The translations under genes were made by a program, and so were the position numbers. DNA of 64,000 nt from Trichaptum fuscoviolaceum (lineage: Eukaryota; Basidiomycota; Agaricomycetes; Hymenochaetales; Trichaptaceae). The DNA lies in contig CAJSYZ010000001.1 of the NCBI GenBank assembly GCA_910574455.1, positions 4,075,424-4,139,423 on the forward strand. Reading direction: 5' to 3'. The notes beneath the pieces were generated by a model. That model had not been told where the DNA came from, made no database searches, and saw only the letters and a program-made list of their open reading frames with translations. The stretch's first letter is position 1, and each line of letters begins with the position of its first letter. Positions 1 through 13,265 of this stretch are shown here, one piece after another.

Positions 1-997
1 GGCACATAAGATGTATCCGAAGACACAGTTCATTGATACTGTGAATCGCGTGGAGAAGCTGTGCCATCAGAAACGCATGCAGGTGAATGCTTTCTTCACT
101 TTTCCCTTGTAATTTCCTGAGAGCTAATTACACATCGATTGTCTGAAGGTTGCGCTCAGCGTTTACAAAGATCAAGTGAACGGGACAATAAATGGATTAA
201 ACCCTGAAAACAGTGATGATGATGATATGCGATCCGACAAGAACGAAGAGGGAGGAGATATTCGAGCTGCTAAAAGTACATCGCCATCTACGCGAGCGGC
301 ATCATCCTCCCGTGCTTCATCTGCTGCGCTTGATCCACCGCCATCGCGCCCTCCCAGCTCCGCATCTACTCATAACAATGATGACTTTGACATGGGCGAT
401 GAATTCGACCTCGATGCGATGCTGGCACAGGAAGAGGAGATGATGAACGCACGCGCGAGCTCAAGTACTTCTCATAGACCGCCGACATTAAGCGCGAATC
501 AGGTGAAAACAAAGCAAGGCGGCGCTTCGAGTGGGATGGACTTTTCGATTACGGAAGACGAGGAGGCGCTATTTGAAGAGCTGTGTGGTGACGATCCGTC
601 CATGTTCGATGACCCTCCCAAGTTCTCGACGCCCACTGGTGCGACATCGTCCGAGTCTAGACCTACCGGTCCTTCCGCCTTTTCTACTACACAATCCCGG
701 GCAAGTTCGGATCTGGACGACGAGTGGGCGATCCTCGACGAGATCGAGGCGGAGCAGCTGGCGGACGCGAAGCGAGCAACCGAGTCCACGTCAGCTCAAA
801 CCGGTCGAACGTCGGGCTCCGTCGGCGAAAACGTAGCCCAGCTTCTTGATGCCAGAGCGAACGATGCGTCTGGAAGCGCAGTTCCTCCAGCTTCTAGTGG
901 TACCGTACCTTCCCGGGAAGAACCGGAGCTACTTTCCACTACGAATGCTAAGACTGGATATGGCGACGAAGACTGGGATGATATGTATGTTGACTAG
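1..997 (+). CDS. CSM3: CSM3/Swi3/Tipin replication fork protection subunit (5' truncated by window edge)
   Basis: 3' part of a Swi3-domain protein, the small partner of Tof1/Timeless in the fork protection complex that acts in the nucleus during S phase. Exon 2-82 encodes the end of the Swi3 domain (MYPKTQFIDTVNRVEKLCH, then QKRMQ). An intron follows (83-148, GT...AG), then exon 149-997 (VALSVYKDQ...). The remaining ~270 residues are Ser/Pro-rich and acidic and end in DEDWDDMYVD, as is usual for the disordered tail of this family. About 309 residues are visible; the start lies outside the window. A GTATGTT donor at 983 and an AG at about 1043 would allow an alternative 3' intron that replaces the last three residues. 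The family call rests on the short but characteristic Swi3 motif. Confidence 0.8.
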
Positions 998-2240
998 CGG
1001 AAATTGTATATTGACTATAGAGGCACTCTTTGTTGCATTGTAGGCTTCGGACTATGCGAAACTCATCGATCAGCTTCCCGATGTCAAAGCAGAGCTCACT
1101 TCCGGCATTCCGGTGATTAAATGGATGACCGAATCTAGCTGGAACAATCGGTGCCTGTCGATCACGGTTGCTTTCATATCTCAGACACTTTCCCCAGATG
1201 AAAATCTTGCTTTCTCTAGCCCACGTATGGTGATAAGAATTCAACTAATTTAAGAAAGTCTTGAGAATCTACAATTGCAAAATATTTTTCCCGCTAACAG
1301 AGATGTCACTATTCTACTAGTAACGTATCATGATAATGGATTTCCTCTTGCTTTCACTATATCGCTTTAATTGTAAGCTGTCTAACAAACCTTCAGCGAC
1401 CTTTACACGGGAAAGGTGAGCGCTAAGCTTCTCTCTACTAAGATAGATAGTGGGATAGCTCCGGAATATGTCGAGAATGCTAGAGATGACCAGCAAAAGG
1501 ATTGTCAAAGGATCTAGATGGCTAACGTTGTCAGTGATGCATTCCTAGACTTGGATTCTATTCTGACACCGAAGTGAAGTGCTGGTATGATCGGCACGGG
1601 CTCCGAGCTCCGTACACCGACATAGGAGATAGCGCCTGACATCGCTGCAGAACAACTTCGGTACCTTCGCGGATGAATATGTAAGGCCCGAATAATCGGA
1701 GAAGACCGGAAGAACTTGCGCGTTCGCCACGATGTGGATCTAAAAACTTCGTGAAGGAGATCCCTCTCCTCCTTACTTCTGTCGCAATCCCCCATTGTGT
1801 CCACTGCTTCTTCCTGCTAACTTCAACTTCTTACCAGCATGGCAATGTACTGGTCGCCGAGATACTCGTAGAGAAAGATGAAGGCTGCAAGAAAAACAAA
1901 GTATGTTATGCATTGCTTCTCTCAGAAGCCCAGGTAGCTGCAGGAAGTAACTGGAAGTTGCAAATGCGCAACGAGCAGTGTACGTTTGGCCGGAAGGAAA
2001 GGCGGGAGGGACGGGGGCGAGCGTTGCAGTAGTAAGCAGTTCCCACGGCCACTTGAACCGGTTGGTTCCCGTTTCGTCACGGTCCTTCTGGTGTCCGTTG
2101 AGTCCGAGTCGCGACTGGAGAGCTCGAAGTCACGGACCATGGGAGATTGTTCTGCCATAAAACCAGCTCCTCCCGTGCCACCGTGCACAACACCTCTTCT
2201 CCCCATTCCCCATCGTCGTTCTCCTTAAACTTCAACCAGT
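998..2240. other. Intergenic region, possible unassigned coding fragments
   Basis: The 1.24 kb between the CSM3 homologue and the CoA-transferase gene holds no gene I can name. A plus-strand open stretch at about 1044-1250, just after a TAG acceptor-like site, reads like protein (ASDYAKLIDQLPDVK...). A minus-strand stretch around 1850-1900 (YFVFLAAFIFLYEYLGD) is hydrophobic. Neither can be joined into a model. The last ~200 bp before the CoA-transferase ATG are C/T-rich, as is common in basidiomycete promoters. Confidence 0.4.
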
Positions 2241-4359
2241 ATGCTTGCTGCCAGGCTTGCCTACCGTCAATCGAGGCTTGGTGCGCGTTCACGCCCCGTG
2301 GTCTCCATCCTCGCCTGTGCGAGCGTGCGGAACATCTCCTCGAAGATCCCAGTACCGAATAAATCCAAGGTTTGGGAATCCGTTGATGATGCTGTGAAGG
2401 ACGTCAAATCCGGGGACACAATTGTTTGCGGAGGTACGTCATACATCTTTCGCATTCAACACCTGTAACTTGTTGTTGATCGGTACACCCACAGGATTTG
2501 GTTTATGCGGAACTCCTGGTTTGTCTGAAGATCGCTTTTTCGAAGCAGATGTGCTTATAGATGCCCTTCGTGCCTAGACACCTTGATCCAGGCGCTATCA
2601 AGAAGACCTGAGGTCCAGAATGTTACAGCTGTTTCGAACAATGCTGGTGTGGATAAACGAGGACTAGGTGCATCATTATATGCTTACGGATCGCCTGTAA
2701 TTTAACTCATCACACTCATGCAAAGGTATTCTACTTCACACTGGACAAATTGGAACGATGATCTCATCATACATCGGCGGGTACGTAGAGTTCGAGGTGC
2801 CATTTACGTCATGATGCTGATATCTGTGTGGTAAACAGGAACAAGATGTTTGAGAAGTTATATCTTACAGGGAAGATCGGTCTTGAGCTTGTTCCACAAG
2901 GCACTCTTGTGGAACGACTTCGTGCCCATGCAGCGGGCATCCCTGCCTTTTTCACTGCCACCGGTGCCAATACCGCAGTAGAGGCCGGTTCCATCCCCAT
3001 CCGTTATGCTGAAGGCGGTATGGAGGCAGGTGTGGTCAAAAAGGGGAATGCAAAGGAAGCACGCGAAATCAATGGGAAACGTTACGTGCTTGAGCCTGCC
3101 CTAGCTGCAGATGTTGCATTCGTAAGGGCGTGGAAGGTCGATGAGGTTGGAAATACTGTCTTCAGGTCGGTGACTCTGGTTTCGCTGAATTCATTCCTAC
3201 TTTCCCTTTCTCTACAGCTCACTTTACTGATTATCATCTCATGAAGATATGCACAAAACAACTATAACACTGTGGCAGCTAAGAATGCAGCCCTTACTAT
3301 CGTAGAGGTATGTATTTGACTTTTCAGCGCATCACCGTCTGCTGATAAGCAATTTAGGCGGAAGAAATAGTCCCTGTCGGTTCACTATCACCGAACGCCA
3401 TTCATGTACCCGGAATTTATGTTGATCGGATCGTCAAAGCCACTGTGCCTAAAGAAATTGAAACTTACACTCTTTCTCACACGGGTGCGGCGGCTGCGGA
3501 CGCTCCTAAACTCGACCGTGCACATCAGATACGTGAGCGCATTGCGAAGCGTGCGGCGAAAGAAATCAAAGATGGCTTCTACGTGAACTTGGGTGTTGGA
3601 ATTCCGACGTTGGTTACAGAGTTCTTGGAACCTGGCGTTCGCGTGTGGATTCAGAGTGAGAATGGCATTCTAGGCATGGGTCCGTACCCCACAAAGGAAA
3701 AGGTCGACGCGTAAGTTAATGATGGCCGTTGTTGAGTATCGACCTACTAGCTCACACTAACTTGCACTCAAGTGATATCATCAATGCTGGAAAGGAAACC
3801 GTTACCCTTCTACCAGGCGCTTCTGTCTTCGGTGAGTGAGCTCGGCGGTTGCATACGCTTTATACCCGTTACTTAACTTCTTTTCCCATAGACTCTTCTG
3901 AATCCTTTGCCATGATTCGTGGCGGTCATATGGATGTGTCCATCTTGGGTGTATGCATTCTGATTTTGATGTACAATAGTCAATCGCTCACCTCTATTAC
4001 AGGCCCTGCAAGTCTCTCAGGCGGGTGACCTCGCCAATTTCATGATCCCCGGAAAGGTGGTCAAGGGTATCGGGGGTGCTATGGACCTCGTCTCGAACCC
4101 AGAGAAAACTAAAGTCATCTCAGTCCTTGAGCACTGCGCACGAGACGGTAGCCCGAAGATTAGGAAAGAGTGTTCCTTACCCTTAACGGGATCACGCTGC
4201 CTCAGCCACATCATCACAGACCTTGCAGTCTTTGAGGTCGACCGCAACGCGGGTGAGTTAGAGCTGATCGAACTCGCGCCTGGTGTTACGTTAGACGAAG
4301 TGAAGGCGAAGACGGCATGTGACTTCAGGGTGAGGAGTAACCTTGGTACAATGCCTTGA
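2241..4359 (+). CDS. Succinyl-CoA:3-ketoacid CoA transferase, mitochondrial (SCOT/OXCT)
   Basis: Transfers CoA from succinyl-CoA to acetoacetate, the ketone-body activating step in the mitochondrial matrix. Ten exons: 2241-2433, 2495-2518, 2578-2667, 2726-2780, 2839-3165, 3247-3307, 3358-3710, 3773-3831, 3892-3950, 4003-4359. They give 525 residues, the usual length for the family. The first ~35 residues are Arg/Ser/Ala-rich without acidic residues, a typical mitochondrial presequence. The alpha-subunit half carries [16 protein letters not shown] and [13 protein letters not shown]. The beta half starts near [19 protein letters not shown] and holds the catalytic glutamate in [10 protein letters not shown], followed by [18 protein letters not shown]. 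All introns are 50-80 bp, and phases agree at each join. No frame damage is seen. Confidence 0.95.
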
Positions 4360-5057
4360 ACATGACTAGGCTGTGGTGTTGTGGAACAGACTCTGTATTG
4401 TTTAGAGTAGATGTTATATGCATTGTATATTTCTTTTATCACCTTGACATTTTCCTGCTAAAAATAAGATCCTGATGCTCTTAGAGGACTCATTTACGGG
4501 AGATGTATGCAAGTCGTAGGACATGTCACGTATGTTCTGTCACTGGCAGTGGTTAGCATACTTCAACATTGTATGTAGATACTCAAGGTGTTAGTACAAC
4601 GACCGTAAGAACCATGGCATGGAAGATTTCGACAAAATGATGGTGATAGTAGGCAAAATCTGTATTCCATGATTAGCCAGGGCGAAAAGAAAGACCCGGT
4701 GTCATCAGCAGACGTCCAAAATTTTCAAACAGAGTCAGTTTCAAGACATGATTGGCTTGTGACGATGATCGCCAACAAAATTGTTGTCCCTTCAGTTATC
4801 TCGTCGTCGTGTCGCTTCGAATACAAGGCAAAAAGTGAGATCTGGGAAGGACTCAGGCTGAGGCGTGGGAATAAAGCAACCGCGTAATCATTGCCGAAAG
4901 AAGAGCAGCTGGTTGTTTGCGATTGTCACGGTCACTGAGCGCGGCTACCTGGCCGCCCTTTCGCTCCTCAAGCCTGCCAGTGCCTGCGTTCCGCTCGCCT
5001 TCACGCTCTTTCACCGACGTCCAAGCCCTCTGCTCATTGTTATTGACATTTTACACC
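4360..5057. other. Intergenic region / SMI1 promoter
   Basis: About 700 bp between two plus-strand genes. The short open frames here show no protein-like composition. The segment just before 5058 is C/T-rich, which fits a basidiomycete core promoter. Nothing else is recognised. Confidence 0.5.
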
Positions 5058-7286
5058 ATGGGCTGGTTCTCCAACCTTTTCTCGCCAGCGGCCTCAAATG
5101 TCAATGCAAGGAAGAAGATGGCCATGTCCACTCATGATGCCTTTTCTTTACCAACTTCATCCCCGATAACTGCCTCCCACCCCGATGCTTTTGCGAGATC
5201 CGGTGCAAATACTCCAGACATCGAGTCCCAGCTGAACCCGTCGTACTCATATCCTCCACCAATGAGTAGCCCTACAACATATGATTATGTCCCTAGGGTG
5301 AAGTACGTTCATCTCTTTACTTTTCTCTACTTTGCGAACAGCATTCATCTCCGTTTTGTATAGTGGTCGAGGTCCTTCTTCAAACTCAAGACAATCGTCG
5401 CTACTTCCTACGCATTCCACCGCACCTTTATCGCCCTTGCCACCTTATCCTGCACTAGAGCAAACGTGGGGCCGCATACGGAATTGGCTTTCAAGAGAGT
5501 ATCCTGAGCTTGGTGACACACTCAACTATGGAATCCTTCCTCAAGACTTGGGCGAGATTGAGATGGCACTGGGAATGCAACTACCCCAAGCAGTACGGGA
5601 ATCGTACCTCATTGTCGACGGACAGGAGGCGGAATCTTCAGCAGGCTGCTCTGAGGGATTATTTTTTGGCCTGACCTTCCTTCCTCTTGAGGACGTCCTC
5701 GAGGAATGGCGGTTCTGGCGCGAGGTGGACGACGACCCCTCAACCGGGGGAAACCCTCGGCTCAGAGAACTGATGCAATCCATCCCTCCCAGATGGGTGC
5801 GGCGCGCGTATTCTCAGCGTGGGTGGATACCGCTAGTAACTGACAAGGCGGGTAATTACCTCGGTGTGGACTTAAACCCGGACGAACATGGATCTGTCGG
5901 TCAGGTTATCGTGTTTGGACGTGATTTCGATTCGAAGATCGTCATGTGGAGGGGGGATGGTCCAGCAGGGTGGGCGCGGTGGTTGGCTAGCTTTGCGGAG
6001 GAGTTGGAAAGTGGTGAAGGGTTCGAGCTGGGCCATGTGAGTGATGAAAGCGAAGGGAGCGAAGACAGTGTTGGGTATGAGAGCTACTTTTACGACGGAA
6101 GTGGTAGAACGAAAGGGGACGGAGGTGGTGACTCTGGTGCTGGACTGCGCATGACTGGGGAATACCGGGGATGGAGTGTATTAGAAGCTTGGGCCGACAA
6201 AAGCGTAAAGAAATGGCGCGAAAATGGCCAATTGCCTGACCAGCCGGTTTCCCCGGAATTAACGAACAAAGTATGCCGCTCTTGTATATTGGTGTTTTAT
6301 ATAGCAGTGCTCACATGTTTACCTAGGGTTCCGCAAAGGTTGGTCTGGGAATGCTAGACGTAGGGGCAGGTAAAAGTAATGGAGCCGAAGTTCCTATACC
6401 TATCGTGCGAAGTGCTGAGGAGGATTCAAAGACTCCTACACGATCGACTACCAATGCTATACACTCTGCTTCTGGTAATGGACAGCCGTTACTTCCAACC
6501 ATCTCTGTAACGAAAGCCCCGGCACCTCGGCCGTTAGAGCTGCCTTCTCCCCGCGATTTACGGTCTCCGTCGCCGATAGACTCACGCAGCACGTCATTCG
6601 ATCAAGACTTGGAACGCGGTAGAGAATCCTCGATGGATGAAGTTGAACACCCTCTCAGCTCTCCCGCTGTACCCGTGAAGTCACAACCACCAACAAGTTC
6701 TGTTGCAAAGCGGTCGAACGAAACCATTTCTCCTATTAAAGAGGCAACGCTGGTTTCGCTGCCCCCCTCCTCTGATGACCTAACACCTACTTCCGAGAAA
6801 CCTTCACCTGCGGTTGCCGATCTATTACAACAAAACGAAGCCTCTCAGGGCGTCCCTATCACACCGATTCAACCTGAAACTTCGCCGATAGTCAAGAAGC
6901 TGGACATGCAAGATTCTTTGATCGACACAGTTTCTGCTCCTTCAACTTCGCAAACTACTCTTGGTGAGACCGAAGCCGTATCCCATGAGGATACACAGGA
7001 TCCAGATCAGACCATCCGTCTCATTGGTGGTGGTGGCATCGCTGGTCTTGTATCAGACGCGGAGCCTGTTCCGGAAGCAGAACACGATCTTGACTTAGCG
7101 GAGGTGGCCTCGGTGACGTCCGTTACATCTACTGATGCGGAAACTGCTTCAATATCATCGAAGAAGTCTAAGCATGAGAAGAAGAAAAGTTTCTCCGCAG
7201 GCTTGAAGAAGATTGGGAAGCTGGGCTCGGGAAGTGCGAAGCGGAACTCAAAGTCGGACTCAAAAGGCAAGAATGGTGCACCATGA
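5058..7286 (+). CDS. SMI1: SMI1/KNR4-type cell wall assembly regulator
   Basis: Knr4/Smi1 homologues link cell-wall integrity signalling (Slt2 MAP kinase, calcineurin) to glucan and chitin synthesis and are largely disordered hub proteins. Exons 5058-5302, 5364-6270 and 6327-7286 give 703 residues. The conserved SMI1/KNR4 domain lies in exon 2: TWGRIRNWLSREYPELGDTL, then ILPQDLGEIEMALGMQLPQAVRESYLIVDGQ, then GLFFGLTFLPLEDVLEEWRFW and WIPLVTDKAGNYLGVDLNPD. The C-terminal half is Ser/Pro/Thr-rich and ends in a strongly basic tail (KKSKHEKKKS...). The start is the ATG of MGWFSNLF, a family-typical opening. The second intron (6271-6326) contains no in-frame break that matters to the call. Confidence 0.88.
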
Positions 7287-7865
7287 CGATTTCGGACACA
7301 TCTTTCGATTGGACTCGCGATTGCGACTTTGTAGCGCACTCTATCCTATCAATAGTTGCAGCACCTAATCGTAATCCTACACTCATTTTTTTTCGTTCTT
7401 CCTAGTCCTCTTTTTGATACTCGCATTGCATTACTCCTCTGCGCCTCGGCATCATTCATGTACCAATCCATACCTTTCTGATACCCTTATATTCTTGATA
7501 TTGTTTGAAACAGTTCTATCTCACAGTAATCGGCAATAATAAATAATAAATCACACATCAATAGGCGGATGTCATCCTTTGAAATAAACAATGATAAATA
7601 GCACTTCCACATTGGGAATGTTCATCGGCCACACTGTGAGGGCCTTTGTGAACGTCAAAGACAGTGCGGCGGGCGATAACTGACCACGCATCCATCACGA
7701 ATTCGTACGTATGTGAAGCAGATACATATATGAGGAACTCTTGATAAGTTATTTGGTTGTTTCAGCTACTAAGTCGCGGAAATTAAGACATCGAAGTCGC
7801 ATCGGTCGACCTAAAGCGCGCGCTCCCTTCCCGGGCTCCCGAATTTATTGTCACGTCGAGAGGCT
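7287..7865. other. Intergenic region (SMI1 3' end and EAF1 promoter)
   Basis: 579 bp between two same-strand genes. An AT-rich run at about 7536-7555 contains repeated AATAAA-like hexamers and is a plausible polyadenylation region for SMI1. No gene is seen. Confidence 0.45.
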
Positions 7866-10800
7866 ATGTCTATCGATGTTTCTAGAGAATATGCAATTCA
7901 AGAGAGGTTGAACCTCCTTCAGTAAGTTTCTAGGTATCTTTACCTGCACAACAACTCATGCGCCGTTCAGGGAGATCGCGGACCGGAGGAATGAGCTCTT
8001 GCGAGAGTTGTTTGGCATGGTGAAGCGGGCAGGCAATGCCAACGCGCTAAACCTTACGGATGAGGAACCAGCCTTGGAGGAGGACGATGAGGAGATTGGT
8101 AGATTCCTAGAGAGGTTTGACTTAACGAAGAAGTACGTTATTGTGTTTCATCCTCTATATTCCACATATCTCAACGACTCGCTTGTGCTAGCCCGGAGTC
8201 AGGTTCTATCCTCAACTATGAGATTCCTGAAGTCAGTTTTGAAACTTCTCCGTATCCTTCTGAACAACCATCACCATCCCATTCTGTGCATTTGGATGCC
8301 GAGGAGACTGTGGATGAGCCTGAGGAGACGGAGGAGCTGGAAGAGCAGCAAGGTCAGGAGCAAGCACAGGAGCAGGCTGAGGGGACAGATAAAGAGACAG
8401 TTGAAGAGGTAGCTGAGGATGAGGCAGTTGAAACAAAACCCGAAGCTGAAGTACTCGATGTTTCTGGTGTGGAAGCTGCTCTGAAACGGACCACGTCTCC
8501 CGAACTCGAAACTCCTGGAACCCCATTATCCTCTCGCTTAAACCGGCCGAGAAATGAACTTCAAGAGGCGGACGAGGACCGTATGGAAATTGACGAGGGA
8601 ACACCTCAAGTATCGTCTCCTAGCAAATCCGAACATTCTGAAGAAGGGGAGGAGGAGGAAGCAGCGTCAGAGGAGGTAGCAATGCAGGAGGACGGTGGCT
8701 CCAGCTATGAGGAACCGATAGTACAGAAGCATACTTCACCGACTCCGGCGCAGGACGAAGATGAGGATGAACTCGACATTATTTCTCTTGTTTCTAGCTC
8801 CTCGCGGCATCCCGCCAAACTCAAGAAGGAAGAAGACGTCCAGGAGGAGACACTCTCCGAAGTGCCCTCTCCACGTGAAGAGTCTATTGAGGTTAACCAC
8901 GCTGAGATGGAGGCGGAAGGCTCACAGGATGCTGACGATGAAGATGAGACTCCTGAACAAGAGATTTCGCCTGACTCTACTTCTCCCCAGCAAGTCTTAG
9001 CAGAACCAGAGGTCGTCAAAGACGAATCACCGAGTCCATCTCCAAGCTCTCCTTCTCCAAAAACTCCCCCTCCCCCCTCCCCTCCGCTGAAAGCCCCTGC
9101 CTCTTTCCGCAACATGCCTGCATCCCCATTACCGCCCCCGAAACCAGCCCCTCCTCCAGTGATTGTACAACTAAATTCAGTGCAGGACGAGATTCATCCT
9201 TCTTACGCGTTTTCGGAAGACCTCCCACCTTCAAAACCTCCGCCCACACCTTCACCTATGAACTCAAAGTCCAAAAAGGCGATTCAGTACGCACTCCCCC
9301 CACTGTCTGCTCTTCCAGCCGAGTTCAACCGCAAAGGGAAAACTTCGAAATCACGCAAGCGAGACAAAGATCGCGAGAAGAGTGGCTCGGACAGCGGAAA
9401 GAAGGATGACTGGACTCCCTTGGGTATGGCAAAGTGGTCGGCCTTACTTCACACCAATCCAGTCCATAAGAGATTGGCAAGGGCAGCGAAATGTGTTACT
9501 ACTCAAAACTGGAATGTAAGTTCGTCATCACATGAGAATGCTACATACAATTTACTCTTTATTCTATAGACCGCCATGACTGAGATCAAGCTCGTCCGTG
9601 TTTTTGACCGGATCGAGTTACTTAAAGATGCCGGACGATGGAGCTTTCGGCAGCCGAAGAAGCAGCGTGGTGCCGGTGGAGTGCATAAGACACACTGGGA
9701 TTACCTTCTGGACGAAATGGTGAGTGTTTTGGATGTACCTGCAGCCGCTTATACCAATAATCGTTGAATAGAAATGGCTGCAAGTTGACTTTCGTGAGGA
9801 ACGTCGCTGGAAACTTGCCTTCGCATTTGAGCTATCCCTATCCGTACTGGAATGGCACGAAGCAGGAAGCTACGAAGAACGCGTGAGGCTCGGAATCATT
9901 TCAAAGTGGAGGAGGCCAGACCCCATAGAAGTCGACCACAATACCAATACACAGGAGACCGTAGACATTTTGGATATGGATGAGCCTGAAACACTCACAA
10001 TTGATGGCCCCGAAAATCAAATTTCCTCCGTGCAGGCGGATGACGTTGATTCGGAAGACGAAGAAAGGGAGATCGAACGTAGGGAACAGCAAATCATCGA
10101 CGATGCTTTGAATCCTGAATCAGTGGTTGCTGCTGCAATCGAGGACGCGAATCAACCTGCTTCAGACCTGAATGTTTCTGGAGATACACCGGCTATGGCG
10201 CCAAAGCTGGAAGAGATAGAGAATACGGATGCTTTGTATGCGGTTGGTCCTTCCGCCGAACAGACGGCAATGGACGTCGATTCCGCTGAACCTTCACACT
10301 CCAACGAAGTTAATAGTCACCCGAAGGCTGAAATTGTAGAGCAGACCGAAACATCTGCTCTTAAAGACCAGTCGAAAAATCCTAACTTCGGAACGCAGCT
10401 TGATAACGGAACAGCCAATGGATACACATCCAAGGGTCCGACAATTTCCTCCGAGCGGATGAAGGAAGCGCGCGCAAAATTTCTATCCCTACCCATGGAC
10501 ACCTTGATTGTTTCTTTGGACGACCTCGCTTTGTTTGAAGAGACTAATGACTCAGAGCAATCCGAGGAAAACGTTTTCGCTGAAGAGAAACCTGAATTCC
10601 AACTTTCGTCCTTGTTTCCTGAGCTTCAGACTTATGGCTTCTTTGAAGCACCAAATATTGATAGCGTCAATGTGTTCGGCGAAGGGCGGAAGAAAAGCGA
10701 TAAGAAGGGAGACAAGGACGACCCCACTAAACGGATGGATGAGTCCACTTACACGAAACTTTATCCAACCGGAATTTTCATGCAGAAGAAACCAACACTT

Positions 10801-12490
10801 ATCAGCGCCCTGCAACCAGCGAAGAAATGGCGGAAGGGTAAATGGATTAACTTAGATGAATCTCCTGTAGTGAGTGATGTAGACGGACCTGCGCCACTAG
10901 TGTGCGAGGATAGTACTTGCGGTAAATGTTCTTTCACTCGTGTAAGTGTCAAAAAAGTTAGACTGACTTAATTGCTGCAGCACTCTTTGAGGGTCGTAGG
11001 CAGGGCCCCGTTATTCCTTCCACTCATCTTTTTATGGGCTCCACTCAGGCCAAACGACGGACTGCCGAGATACAGTGGTCCCCAGCAGAAGACAATGTCC
11101 TCAAAGATCTCACTGATCGTTATCCGAATAACTGGAGGCTCATCGCAGATGTCATGAATTCATCTCGTTTGAGAACGCGTGCAGACATGCGAACCCCTCA
11201 AGAGTGTCTTGAAAGGTGGAAAGCGAGATGGCTTCCAGGAGCTCGTGCATCGCTTGCGCCGAATAGCTCTGGATCGTTTGGCTCCCTTGAAGAGGTTGGT
11301 GCAGGTTTTGGAGCTTCTCCTTTCTCTGCATTCGCGTTGGATAGCGCATCTTCACCGCCCCCTCCCACTCCTACTGGAGGTAGCTCAGCATCTCAAATGA
11401 CCACGAGAGGTGTTAAACGGCAAGCAACTTCTGCCGCTCAAAACACGGCAAACCTCTCGGTAAACACCATGAATCCGAACACTGTTGAAGGTCGTAAGCG
11501 ACGTAGACATTTCATGGTTAACGATAGCATGCGAAAGGCTTCGAAAAGGAGAGATGCTATGATGCGAGCCAGTCGTGAGCAAACCTCCTTATCAATCATG
11601 TTGTGAGGTTGTAACATTGTGTACAGTGAACGCCAAAAAGCAGACAGGGCCGATACATGACACCCACTTCCAATATGGAAACAAGACGAAATATACACCT
11701 CAAGAACTCTCTCGACTGAAGCATGAGAAAGACGAGTTGGCCAGAAGACAAGAAGAGGCACGACGTATGCAAGCTCGGGAGCAAATGATACGGATGCAGC
11801 AGCTACAGCAACAACAACAGCAACAACAGCAGCTTAATGCAACCCAGCAACAAGCTGCTGCTGCTGCATCCCAAGCTGGACCGCAAATACGCTCTTCGCA
11901 GGTCAACATCTCACAACAGCATCAGAGATTGCCAGTGCAGGCAGGGACAGCGCAGCCCTTATCTCCTTCAACACTACGTACTCTCGCTCAAGCACAAGCA
12001 CAGGCACAGGCGCAGAATCAGGTGCAAAACCAAGCTCAAGCAGGCGCTGTTCAGACACTATTATCTGCCCAGTTTGGGAATCGAGGAGGAGCGACATCGC
12101 CAACGGGTGCCGTGCACTCGTCCCCACCCCGTTCTACGGCTACGCCATCTAATGGAACACCCAACCTCAGACCCTCCTCGGCGCAACGAAATGTTGCACT
12201 CACAAGTGCACCTGGTGCACATCCCCTTCCCGGATCTTCCGTATCTCTTACTGGAAACCCAATCGCTCGACAGAATCCATCACTTGCGACGTACTTTGCA
12301 AACACTGGTGATCAACAAATGCAACAGCTACTCAGATACCAACTTGTTGTGAGACAAATTTCTACTTTTGATGTCTAAGAGAAAGAGAAGACTGATGTTT
12401 CCCTTCCGTCAGCAACAACACCAGCAACAGCAACAGCAACAGGCAAACCAGCAAGTTCCTCTGCCACAACAACCACACCAAAATCCATAG
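7866..12490 (+). CDS. EAF1: EAF1/VID21-type NuA4 histone acetyltransferase subunit (HSA + SANT)
   Basis: Platform subunit that assembles the NuA4 acetyltransferase complex in the nucleus. Exons: 7866-7921, 7971-8132, 8192-9515, 9570-9719, 9772-10941, about 10981/10992-11574, 11627-12348, 12413-12490; about 1,414 residues. The long acidic N-terminal part (Glu/Pro-rich) precedes the HSA domain, which spans the exon 3/4/5 joins ([20 protein letters not shown] ... [23 protein letters not shown]). A SANT/Myb domain follows ([30 protein letters not shown]), then a polyglutamine/Ala-Gln C-terminus (from about 11800). The junction after CGKCSFTR is unclear: strong donor 10942 with acceptor 10991 keeps frame, and so does weak donor 10940 with strong acceptor 10980. 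Domain order matches the family. Confidence 0.88.
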
Positions 12491-13265
12491 CTGTACAGAA
12501 GTCGATCGGTATTTATTTGTAGTATTTAACTGCTATGCTATATGTTTGTAGAATAGTATTACCGCTCGTCCATCCTCATGTAAAATACACGCGACAGAAT
12601 ATTAAACGAGATGATGCACTAGTGTCCTCAAAGTAATCATTTAACTCCTAAAGCGAACGAACGGAGACGAACACCGGAAGTAGCGGTATTCAAATTACAT
12701 ATAGAGAATATACTAAATATGGAAATATATGATCGACTTCTTCTGAACTCTAAAACCTTATTTTACAGTGCCTTAAAGCCTCTGCACGTATATATGTTTT
12801 TCACACATTCTGACAGACTATGAATGTCTTCCAATCGAGAAAAATAGTCTATTTGAGAATATCTTGTAGTAACTTGCGCTTTCACTCAAATTACATAAGA
12901 AGTTACAAAGTCGATAAGGAAGAAAGACATAATGAAAATACTCATGATAAGAAGTCTCGGATGAAAGTGCTCTAACGGAATATTCGTCAAAGGTTTCTGA
13001 GCTCTATATAAGAACTTGCTAAGCGAAAAGTCATCGTCCGTCCGAATCGAAGGCGGATGCGCTTTGAACTTGAATACTACTTAGAAATCGTGAGAAAGTA
13101 TTGGTAAGTAACACTGGCAGTACAGTGCTATGACTAAGGCCCGGGACTCCGTATCTTTTTGAAGTTGAAAAGTTGTTGTGGAGACTCGACATCCACTCTC
13201 AACAGAATCCACTTCAAGATAACTTTATCTAACACGCAATTTGCAACAGAGCATTTGTAGCACCG
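12491..13265. other. Intergenic region
   Basis: 775 bp of A+T-rich sequence between EAF1 and the AlkB gene. I see no open frame with protein-like content, no repeat and no RNA gene. Confidence 0.5.

Noticed and set aside
176..997. Separate gene starting at 176
   Set aside because: There is no ATG there; the codon at 176 is GTG inside the exon that begins at 149 after an intron, and the frame continues from the upstream Swi3 exon.
11790..12480. CAG/CAA repeats as a separate microsatellite locus
   Set aside because: They encode the polyglutamine C-terminus of the EAF1 homologue, as is common in that family.
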